From assembly GCA_937894055.1 (NCBI GenBank), contig CALDHQ010000474.1:1-8455 (forward strand): a stretch of DNA of 8,455 nt, written 5' to 3'. The stretch's first letter is position 1; each line of letters begins with the position of its first letter. The position numbers and the translations under genes are program-made. Under the pieces are notes generated by a model, which saw only the letters and a list, made by a program, of their open reading frames with translations, was not told the DNA's origin and did not search any database. The stretch comes from an uncultured Polymorphobacter sp. GTDB taxonomy: Bacteria > Pseudomonadota > Alphaproteobacteria > Sphingomonadales > Sphingomonadaceae. Of this stretch, positions 1 through 7,841 are shown piece by piece.

Positions 1-2
1 TC

Positions 3-200
<198 letters not shown>

Positions 201-204
201 GCCG

Positions 205-1473
205 ATGCGTGCGCTGCTGGCGCTGCTGCTGATACTGGCAGCGCCGGCAGTCGCCGCACCGACGTTGCTGCGCCCGGCACAAGTCTGGGACGGCAACGCC
301 ATGCATCGCGACTGGGCGGTGCTGATTGACGGCGAGCGCATTGTCGCCGCCGGACCCGCGATTGTTGCGCCCGCAGGCGCCACCATCCTCGACTTGCCCG
401 GCCAGACCCTGATGCCCGGCATGATCGAAGGCCATGCGCATCTGTTCCTGCACCCGTACAACGAAACCAGCTGGAACGATCAGGTCCTCCACGAACCGCT
501 GGCGTTGCGCACGGTGCGCGCCACCAACGCCGCGCGCGTCACGCTGGAGGCCGGCTTCACCACCGTCCGCGACCTCGGCACCGAGGGTGCCGGCTACGCC
601 GATGTCGGGCTGAAAGCCGCGATCGACCAGGGCCTGACCCCCGGCCCGCGGCTGCTGATTGCCACCCGCGCGCTGGTCGCCACCGGCAGCTACGGTCCCA
701 AGGGTTTTGACCCCGGCGTCGACGTGCCACAGGGCGCCGAAGAAGCCGACGGCGAAGCCTTGGTCACCGCCGCACGCAGCCAAATCGGCCGCGGTGCCGA
801 CGTCGTCAAACTCTACGCCGACTACCGCTGGCAGCCCGGCGAACCAAGCCGCCCGACATTTTCACTGGCCGAGATGACCGCCGTCGTCGCTGCCGCGCAT
901 GACGCCGGGCGGCAGGTATCGGCGCACGCCTACACCGCCGAAGCCATGCGCCGCGCGACGCTCGCCGGCGTCGACAGCATCGAACATGGCGGCAACGGCA
1001 CCCCCGAAGTCTTCAAGCTGATGGCGGCGCGCGGCGTCACCTTCTGCCCGACGCTCGCCGCGTCCGATGCGGTGGCGCGCTACAAGGGCTGGAACGGCGC
1101 CGAGCCTGCACCCGCCACCGTCCGCGACTCCCGCGCCGCGCTCGCTGCCGCCCGCGCTGCCGGAGTCACCATCTGCGTCGGCGGCGATGTCGGCGTCTAT
1201 GCGCACGGCACCAACGCCCGCGAAGTCGAACTGCTGGTCGCCGCCGGCATGCCGGCACGCGACGCGCTGCATTCGTTGACGGCGGGAAATGCCAAAAGCT
1301 TCGGCGTCGGCGACAAGCTCGGCAGCATCGCGCCGGGGCTGCTCGCCGATCTGGTCGTGGTCGACGGCGACCCGACGACCGACATTGCGGCATTGCGCCG
1401 CGTCCGGCTGGTCTACAAGGGCGGCGCGCGCGTGCCGCTGCCAAACCCCGCAGCGCCGACGGCCCAGCGCTAG
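205..1473 (+). CDS. Secreted metal-dependent amidohydrolase (imidazolonepropionase/prolidase-like)
   Basis: This is a 422-residue amidohydrolase-superfamily enzyme, a metal-dependent hydrolase of C-N bonds in amides, peptides or cyclic amides. The ATG at 205 is chosen because it is followed at once by a clean signal peptide (residues 1-18, MRALLALLLILAAPAVAA). A GTG at 124 is in frame, but it would overlap the thiolase and bury the signal. Metal-site residues appear in superfamily order: His77-x-His79 in EGHAH, the likely carboxylated Lys202 in VVKLYAD, His241 in SAHAYT, His261 in IEHGG and Asp328 in GGD. The C-terminal part (about 365-400) returns to the small beta-sandwich with LGSIAPGLLADLVVVDGDP. 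The closest style is the periplasmic Xaa-Pro or Xaa-Arg dipeptidase-like group of alphaproteobacteria, so a role in peptide or amide scavenging is inferred; the substrate cannot be read from the sequence. The gene follows the thiolase by four bases. Its TAG stop is the first three bases of the inverted repeat at 1471-1609. Confidence 0.92.
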   Translation: MRALLALLLILAAPAVAAPTLLRPAQVWDGNAMHRDWAVLIDGERIVAAGPAIVAPAGATILDLPGQTLMPGMIEGHAHLFLHPYNETSWNDQVLHEPLALRTVRATNAARVTLEAGFTTVRDLGTEGAGYADVGLKAAIDQGLTPGPRLLIATRALVATGSYGPKGFDPGVDVPQGAEEADGEALVTAARSQIGRGADVVKLYADYRWQPGEPSRPTFSLAEMTAVVAAAHDAGRQVSAHAYTAEAMRRATLAGVDSIEHGGNGTPEVFKLMAARGVTFCPTLAASDAVARYKGWNGAEPAPATVRDSRAALAAARAAGVTICVGGDVGVYAHGTNAREVELLVAAGMPARDALHSLTAGNAKSFGVGDKLGSIAPGLLADLVVVDGDPTTDIAALRRVRLVYKGGARVPLPNPAAPTAQR

Positions 1474-1609
1474 ACTCAATTGCATTTTGATTGAATCACC
1501 CAACCCGCTCATCCCGAGCGAAGTCGAGGGACACGCCCAACGCTCAGCGCGTCCCTCGACTTCGCTCGGGATGAGCGGGGTTGGTTCAATTTGAATGAAA
1601 TCGAGTCTA
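1471..1609. repeat. 139-bp nested inverted repeat (REP/MITE-like) between convergent genes
   Basis: The core is a perfect 29-base inverted repeat: 1504-1532 (CCCGCTCATCCCGAGC followed by GAAGTCGAGGGAC) pairs with 1551-1579 around an 18-base loop. The pairing continues outward imperfectly. CCAAC and ATTGAA on the left match GTTGG and TTCAAT on the right, with a small bulge, and the outer ends TAGACTC (1471-1477) and GAGTCTA (1603-1609) match perfectly. The core resembles a dispersed repeat I associate with sphingomonad genomes; this is recollection, not a search. The ends can be read as GACTC...GAGTC flanked by TA on both sides, as expected of a TA-targeting MITE, but TA is its own complement, so this is not decisive. 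The element lies between convergent genes and could act as a bidirectional terminator or a 3'-end stabiliser. No uridine tract follows the stem. Confidence 0.9.
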
Positions 1610-1620
1610 AAGCCCCGGCG

Positions 1621-2721
1621 TTACCGGCCCGGCTTGAACGTCGAACGCCCCGACCGAATCGCCTCGGGTGCCACATCGAACAGCGCCCGGATCGATGCGC
1701 CGGTGCCGCGCGCGACATAGCCGATGCCGTCGCCGGCTTCGATGCGCGTGCCTGGATCGGGGCGGGTGATGACGCCGCCGCCCTTGCGCTCGATCTGCAC
1801 GATGAAGAAGCTGCCGGCGCCGCGGCGTTCGGCCTCGGCGACCAGCGCGCCGGTGAGCGCGCCGCCAACCGGCACCGTCAGCATTTCGAATTCGAGCCCC
1901 ATCGATTGCAGCAGGCGCTCGCTGTCCTGCATCGCCGCACTGTCGCGGATGAGGCTGCTGCCGGCGTCATACAGGATCATCTCCGCAATGCGTTCGGCGC
2001 CGATATGCGTCGGCAGCACGACGCGGTCGGCACCGGCGTGGCGCAGCTTGCCCTCGGTCGTCGGCGCCTCGCCGCGCGCGATGATCTGGACGCGCGGGTT
2101 GAGGCTGCGCGCGCTCAGCGTGATGAAGACGTTCGCCGCATCGTCGGGCAGCACCGTGGCGAGCACGCGCGCACGGTTGATGCCGGCGGTCACCAGCACC
2201 GTTTCATCGGTGGCGTCGGCGGCAAGGCAGAGGTGGCCGGCAGCTTCGGCCTCGGCAATCTTGGCGGGATTGCGTTCGATGACCACGAGGTCGCGGCCGG
2301 CGGTCTTGAGTTCATGCGCCAGCATGACGCCGATGCGGCCGTAGCCCGCGATGATGACATGCGCGTCAAGTGCGGCAACGGCTTTGTGCATGCGTTCAAC
2401 TCCGAACAGGGCGCGCAGTTGCAGGGCGGTAAAGACCTGGATCAGCACGCTGGTTAACAGGATCATGCCGGTGCAGCCCAGCGCCATCGTCGCCATCGTC
2501 ACGGCATGCAGATACGGCGTGTCGATTGGCCGGACTTCACCGTAGCCGACGGTGTAGATCGTCAGCACGACCATGTAGCTCGCGTCGGCAAAGCTCCAGC
2601 CGGCTTGCATATAGGCGAGCGTCGCGACGACCATGACGACCGCGACGAAGACCAGGATCACGACAAGGTTGCGGACGGGCGACCCCAGCGCGTCCGCCGC
2701 ATTGCTCGACATCGTGCGCAT
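1621..2721 (-). CDS. Two-TM potassium channel with RCK (TrkA-N/TrkA-C) regulatory domain
   Basis: This is an inner-membrane potassium channel subunit of 366 residues, expected to form a tetrameric pore gated by cytoplasmic ligand-binding RCK domains. TM1 spans about 18-40. The pore loop carries the selectivity filter TVGYGE (57-62), and TM2 spans about 71-100. An RCK-N Rossmann fold starts at 121 with HVIIAGYGRIG (GxGxxG at 126-131), followed by the acidic strand end at Glu149 and by Asp169. A TrkA-C-like domain occupies about 275-345. The architecture matches MthK/Kch-type channels, and the ligand (calcium, a nucleotide or other) cannot be told. The start is uncertain. ATG at 2721 is preferred, ATG at 2712 is three codons shorter, and a GTG at 2799 would add 26 unremarkable residues. 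No clear Shine-Dalgarno separates the options. The gene is divergent from the TonB receptor across about 104 bp and convergent with the amidohydrolase. Confidence 0.93.
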   Translation of the reverse strand: MRTMSSNAADALGSPVRNLVVILVFVAVVMVVATLAYMQAGWSFADASYMVVLTIYTVGYGEVRPIDTPYLHAVTMATMALGCTGMILLTSVLIQVFTALQLRALFGVERMHKAVAALDAHVIIAGYGRIGVMLAHELKTAGRDLVVIERNPAKIAEAEAAGHLCLAADATDETVLVTAGINRARVLATVLPDDAANVFITLSARSLNPRVQIIARGEAPTTEGKLRHAGADRVVLPTHIGAERIAEMILYDAGSSLIRDSAAMQDSERLLQSMGLEFEMLTVPVGGALTGALVAEAERRGAGSFFIVQIERKGGGVITRPDPGTRIEAGDGIGYVARGTGASIRALFDVAPEAIRSGRSTFKPGR

Positions 2722-2825
2722 GCCAGCTTTTTGCACTGCAGCATGAACGCTGTCCAGTGCGGCATTGTTGCGCTGGCGTTCACGCCCCGTAGTCAGCACG
2801 CCGCAAACCCGCTAGCACCCCGCGC

Positions 2826-4907
2826 ATGACCTTGCCGCCCGCCCGTTTCATGCTGTTCGCCGCGCTCGCCGCCGCCGTGCCGGCGCACGCGTCGTCCGAA
2901 CCCGATACGGCCCCCGACTCCATCATCGTCACCGGCCGCGGCCTCGCCGCGCCCGCCGGTGCGGCCGCCTATGCCAGCGTCACCATCGGCCGCGAGCGGC
3001 TGGCGAATGACGCCAGCGCGCGATTGGAGGACGTGTTGCGCGACGTCGCCGGTTTCCAGCAGTTCCGCCGAACCGACAGCCGTTCGGCCAACCCGACGAG
3101 CCAGGGCGCGACGCTGCGCTCGATCGGCGGCAATGCCTCGTCGCGCGCGCTGGTGCTGCTCGACGGCGTGCCGGTCGCCGACCCGTTTGCCAGCTTCATT
3201 CCGTGGAGCGCGCTGGCGCCCGCGGGCCTTGGCGCGGTGCGCGTCACCCGCGGCGGCGGTGCCGGGCCGTTCGGCGCCGGCGCGGTCGCCGGCACCATCG
3301 AACTGTTCAGCGCCGGACCGGGCGAGCTGCCGGGCTTTGCCGCCAATTTCGCCTATGGCAGCTACGGCGCCACCGAACTCAGCGCGCAAGCCGCGTCGAA
3401 CCTCGGCGAAGGCTTCGCCAGCATCGCCGCCAACTGGGACCGCGGCGACGGCTATATCCTGATCCCCGCGAACCAGGCCGGCCCTGTCGATGTCCCCGCC
3501 TGGTACGACAGCAAGAACATCGCGCTGCGCTTCATCGTGCCGGCGGGCGAGACCACCGAGCTACAGGTCGGCGCGCGCGGCTTCACCGACAACCGGCTGC
3601 GCGGCATCGAAGGCACCGAATCGACCAGCAAGGGCGCCGACGCCAGCGTCCGGCTGATCGGCCGCGGGCGCTGGGGCTATGAGCTGCTCGGCTATGTCCA
3701 GGCCCGCCAGTTCAGTTCCGGCTTCGTCTCGGTCAACGCCAGCCGCACCGTCGCGACGCCGTCGCTCGACCAGTTCAGCACGCCCGCCAACGGCTACGGC
3801 GCCAAGGTCGAATTGCGCCCGCCGGTGGGTGCCAACCAGACGCTGCAGATCGGCGCCGACTTCCGCATCAACAGCGGCACCGACAACGAGAAATTCCGCT
3901 ACCAGTTCGGCCGCTACACGCGGCTGCGCGACGCCGGCGGCCAGACGCGCTCGGCGGGCATCTACGTCGAAGACAGCTGGAACGCCACCGAGCAACTGCT
4001 GCTCACCGGCGGCGCGCGGCTCGACAGCTGGCGGATATCGGATGGCCACCTGCTCGAACGCGACCTGCAGACCGGCGCACCGACACTGACCGAAATCTAC
4101 CCTGACCGCTCGGGCACCTTGCCCACCGCGCGCGCCGGGCTGGTGTGGACGCCGCTGCCGCCGCTCGACCTGCGCGGTGCCGCCTATATCGGCTTCCGGC
4201 TGCCGACGCCGAACGAGCTCTACCGGCCTTTCCGCGTCGGCAATGACGCCACCGCCGCCAACGCCGCACTCGACCCCGAAAAGCTGCGCGGCGGCGAAAT
4301 CGGCGTCGACTGGGCGCCGCTGCCGACCGCCAAGCTCAGCGTCACCGGCTATTGGAACAAGCTGGCGGGCGCGATCACCAACGTCACGCAGGGCTTTGGC
4401 CCCGGCGTCTTCCCGCAGGTCGGCTTTGTTGCCGCCGGCGGCGCCTACCGCGTCCGCGAAAACATCGACGCAATTACCGTCTGGGGCATCGAGGCCAACG
4501 CCAACCTGACGATCGGCGACTGGAGCGCCCAAGGCTCGCTGTCCTGGGCAGACCCGAAGGTCGAAGCCAGCGGCGTCGCCTTGGCGCTCAACGGCCTGCG
4601 CCCCGCCAACGCCCCGGTATGGATGGCCAGCGGCACGCTCGGCTGGACCCACGCCGGCATCAACGCCAGCGCCACGCTGCGCTATGTTGGCGAGCAGTTC
4701 GACGACGACCTCAACCAGCGCCCGCTACCGCCCGCCACCACCTTCGACGCCGCCGTCACCGTGCCGCTGCGCTTCGGCCTCGCCGCCACCGCCCGCGTCG
4801 AAAACCTGTTCAACGAACTCGTCGTGTCGGGCATCTCGAGCACCGGCACCATCGACCGCGCGACGCCGCAGACGTTCTGGATCGGGCTGAGCTGGACGCG
4901 CGATTAG
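2826..4907 (+). CDS. TonB-dependent outer-membrane receptor (BtuB-like plug and barrel)
   Basis: This 693-residue outer-membrane transporter imports a scarce ligand with energy from TonB-ExbBD. A signal peptide covers residues 1-23, with the hydrophobic core MLFAALAAAVPAHA; Met9 is an alternative start and neither has a clear Shine-Dalgarno. A TonB-box-like segment, DSIIVTG, lies at 31-37. The plug domain (about 45-165) includes RLEDVLRDVAGFQQF, ATLRSIGGNASSRALVLLDG, VPVADPF and AGTIEL. The remainder is a barrel of alternating strands, including GFRLPTPNELYRPF, typical of barrel segments in this group, and VENLFNE near the end. The final strand reads FWIGLSWTRD, so the aromatic residue is not the very last one, a mild deviation from the usual outer-membrane C-terminus. 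The overall form is close to vitamin B12 or siderophore-type receptors. No SusD partner, TonB gene, anti-sigma or sigma gene, or riboswitch is adjacent, so the substrate is unknown. Confidence 0.93.
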   Translation: MTLPPARFMLFAALAAAVPAHASSEPDTAPDSIIVTGRGLAAPAGAAAYASVTIGRERLANDASARLEDVLRDVAGFQQFRRTDSRSANPTSQGATLRSIGGNASSRALVLLDGVPVADPFASFIPWSALAPAGLGAVRVTRGGGAGPFGAGAVAGTIELFSAGPGELPGFAANFAYGSYGATELSAQAASNLGEGFASIAANWDRGDGYILIPANQAGPVDVPAWYDSKNIALRFIVPAGETTELQVGARGFTDNRLRGIEGTESTSKGADASVRLIGRGRWGYELLGYVQARQFSSGFVSVNASRTVATPSLDQFSTPANGYGAKVELRPPVGANQTLQIGADFRINSGTDNEKFRYQFGRYTRLRDAGGQTRSAGIYVEDSWNATEQLLLTGGARLDSWRISDGHLLERDLQTGAPTLTEIYPDRSGTLPTARAGLVWTPLPPLDLRGAAYIGFRLPTPNELYRPFRVGNDATAANAALDPEKLRGGEIGVDWAPLPTAKLSVTGYWNKLAGAITNVTQGFGPGVFPQVGFVAAGGAYRVRENIDAITVWGIEANANLTIGDWSAQGSLSWADPKVEASGVALALNGLRPANAPVWMASGTLGWTHAGINASATLRYVGEQFDDDLNQRPLPPATTFDAAVTVPLRFGLAATARVENLFNELVVSGISSTGTIDRATPQTFWIGLSWTRD

Positions 4908-5058
4908 CGCCGGCGCTGGCGGGCTTCATCTGCCATTCACATTCGTTGGTGTTTTTTTGAACGGCGCGCGTGTCATCGAGTGATTGTCGAGATGCGAACG
5001 TATCCGCGGGGGGGGATTGCTGCACAGGTTTTGCACCCGACGGATAATCATTGCGCCA

Positions 5059-6459
5059 ATGAATACAGTTCGCCTCCGCCAACTTGAACGCATCAGCTTC
5101 TGGGTGTGGATTGCGATCGTTGTCAGCGTGGTGCTGGCGCTGCTGGTAGTCGCGACCGCCGCCGCAGTACGCCACGCCATGCTCAAGGGCGCCAACCTGT
5201 CCCCCGGCCAAGCCGACCTGGTGATCGCGGTTGCCGAATACCCCGGCCGCGCCAAGGCGGCGCTGCTGGAAGTTGCCGGTGCGGCATCGGGCAAGACCTA
5301 TGCGTTGGTCTTCGACCGCGCCGACGTCGAGACGCCGGCGTGGCAGCGCAAGTTCCCGGCGCCGACCGACAATGGCTATGTGCTGTTGTCGGGAGTCGAT
5401 CCGCAGGGCCGCCAATCGTCGGTCCGGCTGATCCGCATCGCCGATGGCCACGAAATGGCGCACTGGACCCCCGACTGGGCCGATATTCTGGCGCGTTCGA
5501 CCAAGTCGCCGTTCGCGCCGGGAATCACGCGGCAGACGATACGCGCCTTCCACCCGCTGCTGCTCGCCGACGGCGACATCATCTTCAACACCAGCGGCGC
5601 GATGGTGCGTCAGGGGCTTTGCAGCCGCAAGCCGGTGTGGGTGCTCGACGAGGTGCTGCACCATTCGAACCAGCGCGACGCGCAAGGCAATATCTGGACA
5701 CCGTCGGTCGGCGGTGGCGGCTTTGCCGACAATCCCTTCCTCGCCGAACGCATCCGCGATGATGCGATCGCGAAGATTTCGCCCGACGGGCGCCTGCTCG
5801 AACGCCACTCGTTCGCGCGCATCATGCGCGACAACGGCATGCAGGCGCTGTTGCTCGGGACGCAGGGCATGCAGCTCAACACCGTCCCGAGCCACATCAA
5901 CGAGATTGCCATCGCGCCCAACAGCGGCAAATTCTGGCAGCAAGGCGACCTGCTGATTTCGGCGCGCCACCTCAGCACGCTGTTCCTGTACCGGCCGTCG
6001 ACAGGGCGCATCGTCTGGCACCAGACCGGGCCGTGGATGAACCAGCACGCCGCGGCGTTCGTCGATGACCACAGCATTTCGGTGCTCAACAACAATGTCA
6101 TCGCCGCAGCGCCGCGCGACCAGCCGTTCGTCCGCGCCGGCGATACCAACCAGTTCATGGTGTTCGATTTCCGCACCGGTCAGGTGACGCGGCCGTTCAA
6201 GCGACTGCTCGAAGCCGCGCGGCCGGTGACGATGACCGAAGGGCGCGCGCGGCTGCTCCACGATGGCGGGCTGTTCTTCGAGGAATCGAACACCGGCCGG
6301 CTGCTGCGCTTCACCCGCGACGGCCTGCTGTGGTCGTTCGTCAACGACATCAGCGACGACAAGATCGGCGGATTGTCGTGGAGCCGCTACGTCACCCCCG
6401 AGGACGCGGCACCGGCGCTGCAAGCCATTGCCGCCCGGAAATGCCCGGCCGGCGACTGA
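5059..6459 (+). CDS. Membrane-anchored arylsulfotransferase-family (Arylsulfotran_2-like) protein
   Basis: This 466-residue protein has a single N-terminal membrane anchor (about 12-36) and a long domain predicted to be periplasmic. The ATG at 5059 is chosen because it directly precedes this anchor; an upstream in-frame start at 4984 would add a Cys/Arg-rich tail of no evident role. The domain shows repeated beta-propeller-like strands and arylsulfotransferase-type motifs: VLHHSNQRDAQGNIWTPS with His201/His202, SHINEI with His279, GDLLISARHLST with Arg303/His304, and IVWHQTGPWMNQHAA with His321 and His330. Bacterial arylsulfate sulfotransferases move sulfate between phenols through a histidine intermediate. 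Which of these histidines corresponds to that residue cannot be fixed by eye, and many members of this broader family have no tested activity. The gene lies 151 bases after the TonB receptor on the same strand, so shared regulation is possible but not shown. It ends one base before the stop of the converging esterase gene. Confidence 0.8.
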   Translation: MNTVRLRQLERISFWVWIAIVVSVVLALLVVATAAAVRHAMLKGANLSPGQADLVIAVAEYPGRAKAALLEVAGAASGKTYALVFDRADVETPAWQRKFPAPTDNGYVLLSGVDPQGRQSSVRLIRIADGHEMAHWTPDWADILARSTKSPFAPGITRQTIRAFHPLLLADGDIIFNTSGAMVRQGLCSRKPVWVLDEVLHHSNQRDAQGNIWTPSVGGGGFADNPFLAERIRDDAIAKISPDGRLLERHSFARIMRDNGMQALLLGTQGMQLNTVPSHINEIAIAPNSGKFWQQGDLLISARHLSTLFLYRPSTGRIVWHQTGPWMNQHAAAFVDDHSISVLNNNVIAAAPRDQPFVRAGDTNQFMVFDFRTGQVTRPFKRLLEAARPVTMTEGRARLLHDGGLFFEESNTGRLLRFTRDGLLWSFVNDISDDKIGGLSWSRYVTPEDAAPALQAIAARKCPAGD

Positions 6460-6460
6460 A

Positions 6461-7255
6461 TCAACGCGCCGCCGCCAGCGCCGGCACCAGCCGGTCGCGC
6501 CAGACGCGGTAGCCGGCTTCGCTCGGGTGCAGGCCGTCGTTGAACAGCTTGGTCTGCTGCAGCCCCGCCGTATCGACGAACGCCGGATACAGGTCGAGCC
6601 AGACGACATAGGTGTTGAACGGCGGCGATTTGGCGAGTGCCGCAAGCTTCGCGTTGATCGGCTGGACGAGGTCGCGGTTCTTGACCGGGTCATTCGTCGG
6701 CAGCAGCGATTGCAGCAGGATGCGCGTGCCGGGCTTGCGCGCGTGCACCGCCTCGACCACCGTCTTGACGCCGGCGAAGATGCTGTCGACTGCGGGATTT
6801 TCGACATCGAAGCTGTTGTTGATGCCGAGCATCAGCACGACGAAATCGGGGTTGAGATCGGCGCGGTCGAGCTCGCCTTTGCCGCCCGCCGACGCCGGTA
6901 GCAGCCGGAACAGCACATGTTCGATACGGTCGCCCGACACGCCGAGGTTGATCGCGTTGTTGGCCGGCACCGCGCCGCCGAAGCTTTCGTCCCACACCGC
7001 GCGGCCGCAATACAGCCCCTTGAACCACGGGTTTTCGCCGAGATGCCAGAAATCGGTGATCGAATCGCCCAGGAACACCAGCTTCACCGCCGACAGGTCC
7101 TTGGTGTCGGCCAGCATCGCGGTGATGTCGGCCTCGCGCTTCTGCCAGTAATCGACGCGCGCCGTCGGCACGGTGGAGGCGAACTCCGCCGCCGCCGCAC
7201 TGCCGCCAACCCCCAGCGCCAGCACCGCCGCCAGCAGCCACTTTTGCAATCGCAT
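6461..7255 (-). CDS. Secreted SGNH/GDSL-family esterase (PAF-acetylhydrolase-like)
   Basis: This 264-residue serine hydrolase is predicted to be exported by the signal peptide MRLQKWLLAAVLALGVGGSAAAA (1-23). All four SGNH blocks are present. Block I is FLGDSITDFW, with nucleophile Ser65. Block II is NLGVSGDRIEHVL, with oxyanion Gly105. Block III is LMLGINNS, with Asn146. Block V is FNDGLHPSEAGY, with Asp240 and His243 completing the triad. The GINN variant and the ILLQSLLP segment fit the platelet-activating-factor acetylhydrolase-like or sialate-esterase-like branch, which removes acetyl or short acyl groups. The true substrate is unknown. ATG at 7255 is preferred because a signal peptide follows directly and G-rich sequence (GGGTGGGGG) lies upstream; ATG at 7288 would add 11 residues ahead of the signal. 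The stop is one base from that of the converging arylsulfotransferase gene, with no room for a terminator between them. Confidence 0.92.
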   Translation of the reverse strand: MRLQKWLLAAVLALGVGGSAAAAEFASTVPTARVDYWQKREADITAMLADTKDLSAVKLVFLGDSITDFWHLGENPWFKGLYCGRAVWDESFGGAVPANNAINLGVSGDRIEHVLFRLLPASAGGKGELDRADLNPDFVVLMLGINNSFDVENPAVDSIFAGVKTVVEAVHARKPGTRILLQSLLPTNDPVKNRDLVQPINAKLAALAKSPPFNTYVVWLDLYPAFVDTAGLQQTKLFNDGLHPSEAGYRVWRDRLVPALAAAR

Positions 7256-7340
7256 CCTCAAACCCCCACCCACGTGATTTGTCAGCATAGCACTGGAGCC
7301 GCCCGCCTGAACCCACTAAGACGTGCGGCATTGATTTGCC

Positions 7341-7345
7341 GAGGA
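7341..7345 (+). promoter_or_regulatory. Shine-Dalgarno GAGGA for the aldehyde dehydrogenase gene
   Basis: GAGGA lies seven bases upstream of the ATG at 7353, a normal spacing. It fixes that start and shows that this gene begins its own translation unit, divergent from the esterase. Confidence 0.65.
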
Positions 7346-7352
7346 TTCCCCC

Positions 7353-7691
7353 ATGCTCGATACGACCGCCGAACGCACCCGCCTCGCCCTACAGCGCCCC
7401 GACCTGCTGCGCGAAGCCGCCTGGGTCAACGGTGAATGGGTCACCGCCACCGAAACCATCACCGTCACCAACCCCGCCAATGGCCGGCCGATCGGCACGA
7501 TCCCGGCACTCGGTGCCACTGAGACCGAAGCCGCCGTCGCCGCCGCCGCCGCCGCCTTCCCGGCCTGGGCCGCGATGACCGCCAAGGCGCGCGGCGACAT
7601 CCTCAAGCGCTGGCACGCGCTGATGATGGCCAACGCCAGCGACCTCGCCCGGCTGATGACCGCCGAACAGGGCAAGCCGCTGGCCGAAGCC
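7353..7691 (+). CDS. gabD: Succinate-semialdehyde-type aldehyde dehydrogenase, N-terminal 113 residues only
   Basis: The first 113 residues match the N-terminal part of NAD(P)-dependent succinate-semialdehyde dehydrogenases, which oxidise succinate semialdehyde to succinate in GABA and related catabolism. Visible family features are AAWVNGEWV (22-30), VTNPANGRPIGTIPALGA (38-55), AFPAWAAMTAKARGDILKRW (68-87) and the characteristic LMTAEQGKPLAEA (101-113). The family usually continues with a segment like RGEVAYAASF. Here the next codons read VPSLKTPGRS and the match is lost. The NAD-binding fold, the catalytic Glu and Cys and about 370 residues are missing. The frame stays open to 8249, but what follows belongs to other proteins. 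I read this as a true gene start cut by a chimeric contig junction near 7691, not as a natural truncation or fusion. The gabD assignment, as opposed to a close ALDH relative, is tentative. Confidence 0.8.
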
Positions 7692-7841
7692 GTGCCGAGC
7701 CTGAAGACGCCTGGCCGCTCCAAGATCCTCGACGATGTCTATGCCACCGGCAAGGCTTTCACCGTGCAGGGCGGTCAGGAATTCGGCATCCGCCATGACG
7801 GCGCCTACGCCGAGATCGTGCGCGTGCCGGCGGCGTGGGTG
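7692..7841 (+). CDS. Foreign piece: unassigned segment leading into an MDR quinone-oxidoreductase-like stretch
   Basis: This segment continues in frame from the aldehyde dehydrogenase but is not ALDH sequence. Its second half, EFGIRHDGAYAEIVRVPAAW (about 7779-7838), resembles the conserved GGYAEY-V-VPADW segment of medium-chain dehydrogenase/reductase proteins such as YhdH/AcuI-like quinone or acryloyl-CoA reductases. Its first half, KILDDVYATGKAFTVQ (about 7716-7763), does not fit that family well and looks more like part of a PAS-type sensor domain. The stretch may therefore itself join two sources. Both assignments are by eye on short pieces. No start, stop or complete domain is present. 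Confidence 0.35.

Noticed and set aside
1591..2457. A 288-codon plus-strand frame opposite the potassium channel gene
   Set aside because: It is the antisense shadow of the RCK domain, whose GxGxxG and filter motifs lie on the minus strand. Its own product is Asp/Ala/His/Arg-rich with no domain.
2722..2825. Regulatory site between the divergent channel and receptor genes
   Set aside because: I saw no convincing -35/-10 pair, Fur-box-like palindrome or riboswitch fold in these 104 bases.
3561..4652. A 363-codon minus-strand frame inside the TonB receptor
   Set aside because: The plus strand encodes a full-length receptor with plug and barrel motifs; the reverse frame is compositional shadow.
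4906..4958. Possible intrinsic terminator after the TonB receptor: palindrome AGCGCCGGCGCT at 4906-4917 and a T7 run at 4952-4958
   Set aside because: The palindrome is a loopless 12-mer overlapping the stop codon, and the T run is about 35 bases away with no stem directly before it.
5017..5048. Possible promoter for the arylsulfotransferase gene, with a -10-like GATAAT at 5043-5048
   Set aside because: The -35 candidates are weak or badly spaced (TTGCTG at a 20-base spacer, TTGCAC only 6 bases away), and transcription would start almost at the ATG.
4810..6807. A 665-codon open frame on the minus strand across the receptor end, the arylsulfotransferase gene and the esterase end
   Set aside because: It is antisense to genes with clear domains, has Arg/His/Gln-rich shadow composition typical of high-GC DNA, and shows no recognisable motif.
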